Positions 59,763 through 64,000 of a stretch of DNA of 64,000 bases are shown piece by piece (position 1 is the first letter of the stretch; every line of letters begins with the position of its first letter). Location: NCBI RefSeq assembly GCF_001487105.1, contig NZ_LN913000.1, positions 434,001-498,000 on the forward strand, in the 5' to 3' direction. Under the pieces are notes generated by a model. That model was given only the letters and a program-made list of their open reading frames with translations. It ran no database searches and was not told where the DNA came from. The stretch comes from Mediterraneibacter massiliensis (GTDB taxonomy: Bacteria; Bacillota; Clostridia; Lachnospirales; Lachnospiraceae). Position numbers and translations under genes: made by a program.

Positions 59763-60125
59763 ATGAAAATCGTAGTAGGCGGAGCTTTATACAAAAAAGA
59801 AAATGCAGAGTTGATCGAAAAGTATGGAAATGGAAAAGTAGAAGTAGAGATCATGCCTGACCTGCAGGCGGCAATGGCATTAAAAGCAGGCAAAGCAGAC
59901 TATTATCTAGGTTCCTGCCAGACGGGCGCGGGCGGTGCTCTGGGTATGGCTATCGCTATGAATGGCATGGAGAAATGCATTACAGTGGCTATGGTGGGAA
60001 AGGTATTGGATGAAGAGGAAATCCTTAAGGCTGTAAAAGAAGGAAAAAAAGCGTTCGGCTTTGTGCCGGAGGCGGCAGCTCGGGTTATCCCTGTTATTAT
60101 GAAAGGAATCCTTGAGAATGAATGA
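59763..60125 (+). CDS. DUF2620 protein (YhfU family)
   Basis: The 120-residue protein matches the DUF2620 group that includes YhfU: MKIVVGGALYKKENAELIEK, then a GKADYYLGSCQTGAGGALGMAI segment and a C-terminal FGFVPEAAARVIPVI. The glycine-rich SCQTGAGGA loop and small size suggest a soluble accessory or enzyme subunit. Function is unknown even in E. coli. It lies 22 bp after yhfT and overlaps the PRD gene by 8 bp. Confidence 0.85.
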   Translation: MKIVVGGALYKKENAELIEKYGNGKVEVEIMPDLQAAMALKAGKADYYLGSCQTGAGGALGMAIAMNGMEKCITVAMVGKVLDEEEILKAVKEGKKAFGFVPEAAARVIPVIMKGILENE

Positions 60126-60468
60126 AGCAAAAGAGAGAATAAGAATCTTGACAGAGGGAAAGGTAATCTCGCTTAAAACGGGCAAATATGTCTGTCAGGT
60201 TATCGACTATCTGGAGGCATCTGATTTAAAAACAGATCAGGATAAATTAAATACGATGCTGACGCATCTGGCAATGGCAACCCAGAGGCTCTTAGAAGGG
60301 AAAGAGGCGGAGATGCCGGATGAGGCAGTCTGGAAAGAAGTAGAAGAGGATTCTTGTTATCAGGAAGCAGAAAAGTTGGTGAAAACAATAGAAAACTTAT
60401 CCTTTCTGACTTATCCGGAAAGCGAACGGCGCTATCTGCTGATACATATATGTAATATGCTGCATTAG
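60118..60468 (+). CDS. PRD-domain protein (YhfY-like)
   Basis: The 116-residue protein looks like a single PTS-regulation domain: two conserved-type histidine segments, LTHLAMATQRL (middle) and LLIHICNML (end), in an all-helical protein. E. coli YhfY is also a lone PRD. PRDs are normally phosphorylated by HPr or EII proteins to control regulators, but no DNA-binding domain is present, so it may regulate a partner protein. ATG 60118 overlaps the DUF2620 stop. Confidence 0.78.
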   Translation: MNEAKERIRILTEGKVISLKTGKYVCQVIDYLEASDLKTDQDKLNTMLTHLAMATQRLLEGKEAEMPDEAVWKEVEEDSCYQEAEKLVKTIENLSFLTYPESERRYLLIHICNMLH

Positions 60469-60487
60469 ATAAGAGGATACAAAGAAA

Positions 60488-61366
60488 ATGAATATATTAA
60501 ATGACGGATATACATTGATGCACGAGCATATGACCCTGGATCTGTCTCGCATAAAGCAGGAAGAAGACTGCCGGCTGGACTGTAAGGAAGAAACTATACG
60601 AGAATGCAGGCAGTTGTATGAGTTGGGAGTGCGTAATATTGTGGATGTAACCAATACAGGGATGGGGCAGAATGTACCTTATGTAGAAGAAGTAGAGAGG
60701 CGGACGGGCATCCGCATCCTGCAGTCTGCCGGATATTATAAAGAACCGTTTTTTCCAAAGGAGGTATATACACAGTCTGTGGAGGAACTGGCAGAGAATA
60801 TGGCAGATCAGGTGCTGAATGGATTTAAGGAAAGCAGTAGTAAAGCGGCGCTTTTAGGCGAAATCGGTACATCTGCGGAGGCAATCAGAGACAGTGAGCG
60901 TAAGGTGCTCGATGCGGCAGTCCTGGCACATAAGAAAACGAAAGTACCCATTTATACGCATACGACGAAAGGTGTGTATGCAAAAGAACAGGCGGAATAT
61001 TTAGTCTCTCAGGGAGTAGACCCTGGAAAACTCGTGATCGGACATGTAGATCTGATCGGTCGTATAGACTATATCCGTGCGGTTTTGCGGCAGGGCGTCT
61101 TTGTAGGATTTGACACTATTGGAAAAGAGAATTATCTCTTAGATGAGAAGCGGGCAGCATTGTTATATGAACTGGATCAGGAGGGGCTGCTTGCTCAGGT
61201 CGTATTATCTATGGATATTACAAGAAAATCAGGATTAAGATACAAAGGCGGCAGAGGGTACATGTATCTATTTACGCATTTCCTTCCTATGCTGAGAGAT
61301 GCCGGCATACAAGAATCCCATATCCGCCAGATGCTTGTGGATAATCCACAGAGAATCTTTTCATAA
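60488..61366 (+). CDS. Phosphotriesterase-homology protein (Php/YhfV)
   Basis: The 292-residue TIM-barrel amidohydrolase shows metal ligands HEH in TLMHEHMTLD, a Glu in LLGEIGTS at the place of the carboxylated lysine (E. coli Php also has Glu there), the histidines in IYTHTTKG and VIGHVDLIGR and the aspartate in VLSMDITR. Php proteins have no settled substrate; some relatives are lactonases. It fits the yhf cluster exactly in identity and position. Confidence 0.9.
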   Translation: MNILNDGYTLMHEHMTLDLSRIKQEEDCRLDCKEETIRECRQLYELGVRNIVDVTNTGMGQNVPYVEEVERRTGIRILQSAGYYKEPFFPKEVYTQSVEELAENMADQVLNGFKESSSKAALLGEIGTSAEAIRDSERKVLDAAVLAHKKTKVPIYTHTTKGVYAKEQAEYLVSQGVDPGKLVIGHVDLIGRIDYIRAVLRQGVFVGFDTIGKENYLLDEKRAALLYELDQEGLLAQVVLSMDITRKSGLRYKGGRGYMYLFTHFLPMLRDAGIQESHIRQMLVDNPQRIFS

Positions 61367-61385
61367 AGAAGGGAGACAGAAAAGG

Positions 61386-62411
61386 ATGGAAAAAGAAAAA
61401 ACAGAGGCAGTGATCGGTGCAGCGAAGAAAACCTTTCTGGCGATACAAAATCCATACAAAACAGTGGAAAAAGTGTTCCCTTTGGCGATCAATGCTTATC
61501 AAACTGGGGTACCTGCTTACATAGGGGTAAAAGACCATAAGTCGATCCCGCTCCACCTTATAAAAACATTAGAAGATACAGGAAAATATGCGCTGCATAC
61601 CTTGGACTGCAATAGTCTGGGAGGCAGAGCGGTGGATATGTGTGTGCGTAATCCGCTTACGGGTAACCCTATGACGGGTTCTTCCAGCGGTACAGCATTA
61701 AATGTTTTTTATCATATGAATGACCTGGGGATTGGTACCGACGGCGGCGGAAGTGTTCTTGCACCTGCTTTGAGCCTGCAGTTGTTCGGTTTTATCAGTT
61801 CTCAGATAGAAAAAGAAGAAATGGAAAAATTTCATCGGGTCTCTACAGATGGGCTTGCTTTTTCCCCATCTGTCGGATTGATCACCAGGGAATGGGAACT
61901 TTTGAAAGAGACGGTTCGGACTGTTTTGCATCTTCCGGAAGACAAAGAGAAAGCCTCCTGTATTTTGGCATCAGATAAGAGTACGATTTCCTGGAAAGAA
62001 GTGCAAAAGATTTCTTATCCGGATCTGGATTCGGATCGGGAAACTTTGATCCGGTTTTTGAAGGATACGTTATCTCAGTGTGATTTTATGGTCTCCTATG
62101 AAGGCCCCGTAGATGTGCGGGGAATGGGAGACAGTATATTCGGACATTTCGATCCTTGGACAGCAAAGAGACAGCGGGAAGCCGGAAAAGGTCTGCTGCG
62201 GGTTGCCAATATGGTGAATGCAGATGCCGTCTGTATACCGGGAAAAGAATTGGGATGTGGATGGGTGCTCTTATGTGAAGGGACACCTGTGAAAACAAAG
62301 ATCATGTTGGAATATGCCGAAAAGCTGGTTGGTGGAAAGGATGAACTGCTGGGCAGATATTTTGGAAATTTGGATTTGTATTTTGACAGAGGATATGGAA
62401 AATTTTCATAA
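61386..62411 (+). CDS. Amidase-signature-like protein in the yhf cluster
   Basis: This 341-residue protein is not a normal member of the E. coli yhf cluster. It has the three landmarks of the amidase-signature fold: lysine in YIGVKDHKSIP (GVKD), the cis-serine in MTGSSSGTALN (SSG), and the nucleophile-type serine in GIGTDGGGSVLAPA (GTDxGGS). Total length is well below the usual 430-480 residues, so it is a compact or divergent member. It may hydrolyse an amide of the pathway substrate. ATG 61386 follows GAAGGGAGA; an earlier in-frame start lies in php. Confidence 0.7.
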   Translation: MEKEKTEAVIGAAKKTFLAIQNPYKTVEKVFPLAINAYQTGVPAYIGVKDHKSIPLHLIKTLEDTGKYALHTLDCNSLGGRAVDMCVRNPLTGNPMTGSSSGTALNVFYHMNDLGIGTDGGGSVLAPALSLQLFGFISSQIEKEEMEKFHRVSTDGLAFSPSVGLITREWELLKETVRTVLHLPEDKEKASCILASDKSTISWKEVQKISYPDLDSDRETLIRFLKDTLSQCDFMVSYEGPVDVRGMGDSIFGHFDPWTAKRQREAGKGLLRVANMVNADAVCIPGKELGCGWVLLCEGTPVKTKIMLEYAEKLVGGKDELLGRYFGNLDLYFDRGYGKFS

Positions 62412-62427
62412 ATGAAGAGGTGAAGAT

Positions 62428-63519
62428 ATGCGGACTTATCCGTTAAAAACTATAAGTTTAGAAGAAGCACTGCGGCTGCAGTTTAAGGTAGTAGATTGTA
62501 TAACACGGGAATTTGAAGGACAAGAGATCCTTAGCAGAGGAGACTTGGGCGTGGTTCCGGGTTTGAATAAGCCTGTTACGACAAGAAAAGCAGAAAAGGC
62601 AGTAGCGGCTGTGTTTGACGCAGAAGCAGCCTGCTTTGTGCGGGGCGCAGGTACAGGAGCGATACGATATGCCCTGTGCGCGTTGGTTACACCGGGGGAT
62701 ACACTGCTTGTACACACAGCGGCTGTTTACAATACAACACAAAACAGCCTGGACATGATGGGGATACGAACTGTACGCGCAGATTTTAATGATCTGGACA
62801 ACATTCGGACAGTTCTTACAAAACATCCGGAGATAAAGGCTGCATTGGTACAGTATACAAGGCAGAGCATGGAAGATTCTTATGAAATGGAAAGTGTGAT
62901 CCAGACGATCAAATCTTGCCGTGAGATTCCTGTTATAACGGATGATAATTATGCCGTCATGAAGGTAGAGAAAATGGGCAGCCAGTGCGGCGCAGACGTA
63001 TCTTGTTTTTCTGCGTTTAAGCTGCTTGGCCCGGAAGGGATCGGCTGTGTCGTCGGAAAAAGAGCGGTCATTGATAAAATTGTGAAAATGCATTATTCCG
63101 GCGGAAGCCAGACACAGGGACACGAAGCACTTGACGTGCTCAGAGGAATGGTCTATGCACCTGTGGCTTTGGCCATCCAGGCGCAAGTCAATGAAGAGTG
63201 TGTGCAAAGGCTAAATGGAGGAGAATTAAAAAGCGTAAAAAAAGCATTTCTGGCAAACGCGCAGTCAAAAGTACTGCTGGTAGAATTCCATGAAGAGATT
63301 GCAAAGGCAGTACTGCGAGAGGCACAGAAATTAGGCGCTGCTCCCAATCCCGTAGGGGCGGAGTCTAAATATGAGGTAGTGCCCATGTTTTATAGAGTAT
63401 CCGGTACATTTTTAGCGGCAGATCCTACTTTGGAAAACAGAATGATCCGGATCAATCCGATGCGTGCCGGAGCGGACACAGTACTGCGTATTTTGCGGGA
63501 AGCGATAGAGAGGGTGTAA
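62428..63519 (+). CDS. YhfS-like PLP-dependent enzyme
   Basis: The 363-residue fold-type I PLP protein matches YhfS. The putative Schiff-base lysine is in CFSAFKLLGPEGIGCVVG; the N-terminus has LGVVPGLNKPVTTRKAEKAVA, and a DDNYAVMK segment supplies the PLP aspartate. Related enzymes are beta/gamma-lyases and SelA-like proteins. Its reaction is unknown. It lies two bases before the YhfX-like gene. Confidence 0.85.
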   Translation: MRTYPLKTISLEEALRLQFKVVDCITREFEGQEILSRGDLGVVPGLNKPVTTRKAEKAVAAVFDAEAACFVRGAGTGAIRYALCALVTPGDTLLVHTAAVYNTTQNSLDMMGIRTVRADFNDLDNIRTVLTKHPEIKAALVQYTRQSMEDSYEMESVIQTIKSCREIPVITDDNYAVMKVEKMGSQCGADVSCFSAFKLLGPEGIGCVVGKRAVIDKIVKMHYSGGSQTQGHEALDVLRGMVYAPVALAIQAQVNEECVQRLNGGELKSVKKAFLANAQSKVLLVEFHEEIAKAVLREAQKLGAAPNPVGAESKYEVVPMFYRVSGTFLAADPTLENRMIRINPMRAGADTVLRILREAIERV

Positions 63520-63521
63520 GC

Positions 63522-64000
63522 ATGTTTCTAAATAGAATAAAACAAGAGAATATTCCTTTGCTGGAGACTGCTTTTTCTCTGCACCAGGAGGGGCGAGTCT
63601 TGCCGGATTCTTTTGTGATCGACACAGATACGTTGTTTGAAAATGCAGGAAAAATACTGGCAGAGGCGAAGAAGAAAAATATCCGCTTGTATTTTATGCT
63701 GAAACAGATCGGAAGAAATCCCTATATTGCAAAAAGATTGACAGATATGGGATTTGACGGAGCAGTCGCAGTGGATTTTAAAGAGGCCCAGGTTATGATG
63801 CGTCATCATATACCGATTGGAAATATAGGACATCTGGTACAGATTCCGGATGCTATGATCGAACAGGTGGTGAACTATGGTCCGGAGGTCATAACCGTCT
63901 ATTCTGTGGAGAAGGCAAAGAGGATAGCGGATGCCGCCGTAAAGCAAAGGAAAGAACAGAAGATCCTGCTCCGGGTATATGATCAGGGCGATCTTATATA
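63522..64000 (+). CDS. YhfX-like PLP enzyme, partial
   Basis: The frame runs off the right edge after 159 codons. It starts MFLNRIKQENIPLLETAFSL and has YFMLKQIGRNP, in which the lysine would bind PLP as in alanine-racemase-fold (fold-type III) proteins such as YhfX. GHLVQIPD and YSVEKAKRI follow. As in E. coli it belongs with YhfS; one may act on the product of the other. Downstream genes are not visible. Confidence 0.85.
   Translation, partial: MFLNRIKQENIPLLETAFSLHQEGRVLPDSFVIDTDTLFENAGKILAEAKKKNIRLYFMLKQIGRNPYIAKRLTDMGFDGAVAVDFKEAQVMMRHHIPIGNIGHLVQIPDAMIEQVVNYGPEVITVYSVEKAKRIADAAVKQRKEQKILLRVYDQGDLI

Noticed and set aside
1..64000. CRISPR arrays, prophage, integrases, rRNA
   Set aside because: No regular direct repeats, phage genes or rRNA-like segments were found.

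Overview
The window looks like a chromosomal segment of an anaerobic, low-to-mid GC Gram-positive bacterium, most likely a Clostridia member of the Lachnospiraceae type. That placement is inference from gene content: HydE/HydG/HydF maturases, anaerobic class III ribonucleotide reductase (NrdD/NrdG), the glycyl-radical 4-hydroxyproline dehydratase HypD, the ecfA1-ecfA2-ecfT-truA block, a CIRCE-type heat-shock operator, strong AGGAGG ribosome binding sites and sigma-A-like promoters. No rRNA, CRISPR array, phage or insertion sequence was seen. One tRNA-Gly(UCC) is present.

Layout. 1-4.2 kb: a four-gene operon (Gfo/Idh/MocA oxidoreductase, MBL-fold hydrolase, M20 peptidase, class V aminotransferase) of unknown pathway. 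4.3-5.8 kb: CIRCE-controlled Hsp20 and a beta-carbonic anhydrase. 5.8-15.7 kb: a citrate fermentation locus, citDEFXGC, then a divergent response regulator and hybrid sensor kinase, then a CitMHS-type citrate carrier. 15.8-19.3 kb: a duplicated CmpB-type membrane protein, tRNA-Gly, a YesL/DUF624 protein, xpt and a HAD phosphatase. 19.4-24.8 kb: an envelope operon (DedA, GT4 glycosyltransferase, DUF374-like acyltransferase, OmpR/HK pair) with a Shine-Dalgarno-sequestering hairpin in front. 24.8-26.3 kb: an N-terminally truncated Lsa-like ABC-F gene behind what looks like an intact leader-peptide attenuator. 26.4-27.3 kb: a CPBP protease.

27.4-31.6 kb: on the minus strand, a TM1266-type protein, hydE, hydG and hydF behind a long leader with an intrinsic terminator. 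31.7-36.9 kb: the hydroxyproline utilisation cluster (HypD activase, hypD, acylphosphatase, proC, TetR), then nrdG. 37.6-41.1 kb: nrdD carrying a C-terminal thioredoxin-like domain, then trxB. 41.1-44.8 kb: a visibly more AT-rich cassette (OsmC, lipoyl-domain dihydrolipoamide dehydrogenase, lipoate ligase, MarR) that reads as a self-contained lipoyl-dependent thiol/peroxide module. 45-47.8 kb: minus-strand DUF6106-like membrane protein, PucR-like regulator and MsmK-type sugar ABC ATPase. 48-54.4 kb: two DMT transporters, an unknown Cys/His protein, a cyclophilin, the ECF energising module and truA. 54.4-57 kb: nagB, cutC and a Cof-type phosphatase. 57.2 kb to the end: a Firmicute version of the poorly understood yhf operon (YhfZ regulator, YhfT, DUF2620/YhfU, PRD/YhfY, Php, an amidase-signature-like protein, YhfS, YhfX), with a consensus promoter and striking inverted repeats that look like YhfZ operators.

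The best candidates for poorly described biology are the yhf-like cluster with its amidase-like member, the OsmC/lipoyl/LplA/MarR cassette, the hyd-operon leader RNA, and the attenuator in front of the broken ABC-F gene. All function calls are by reading motifs and recalling families; no database search was run.
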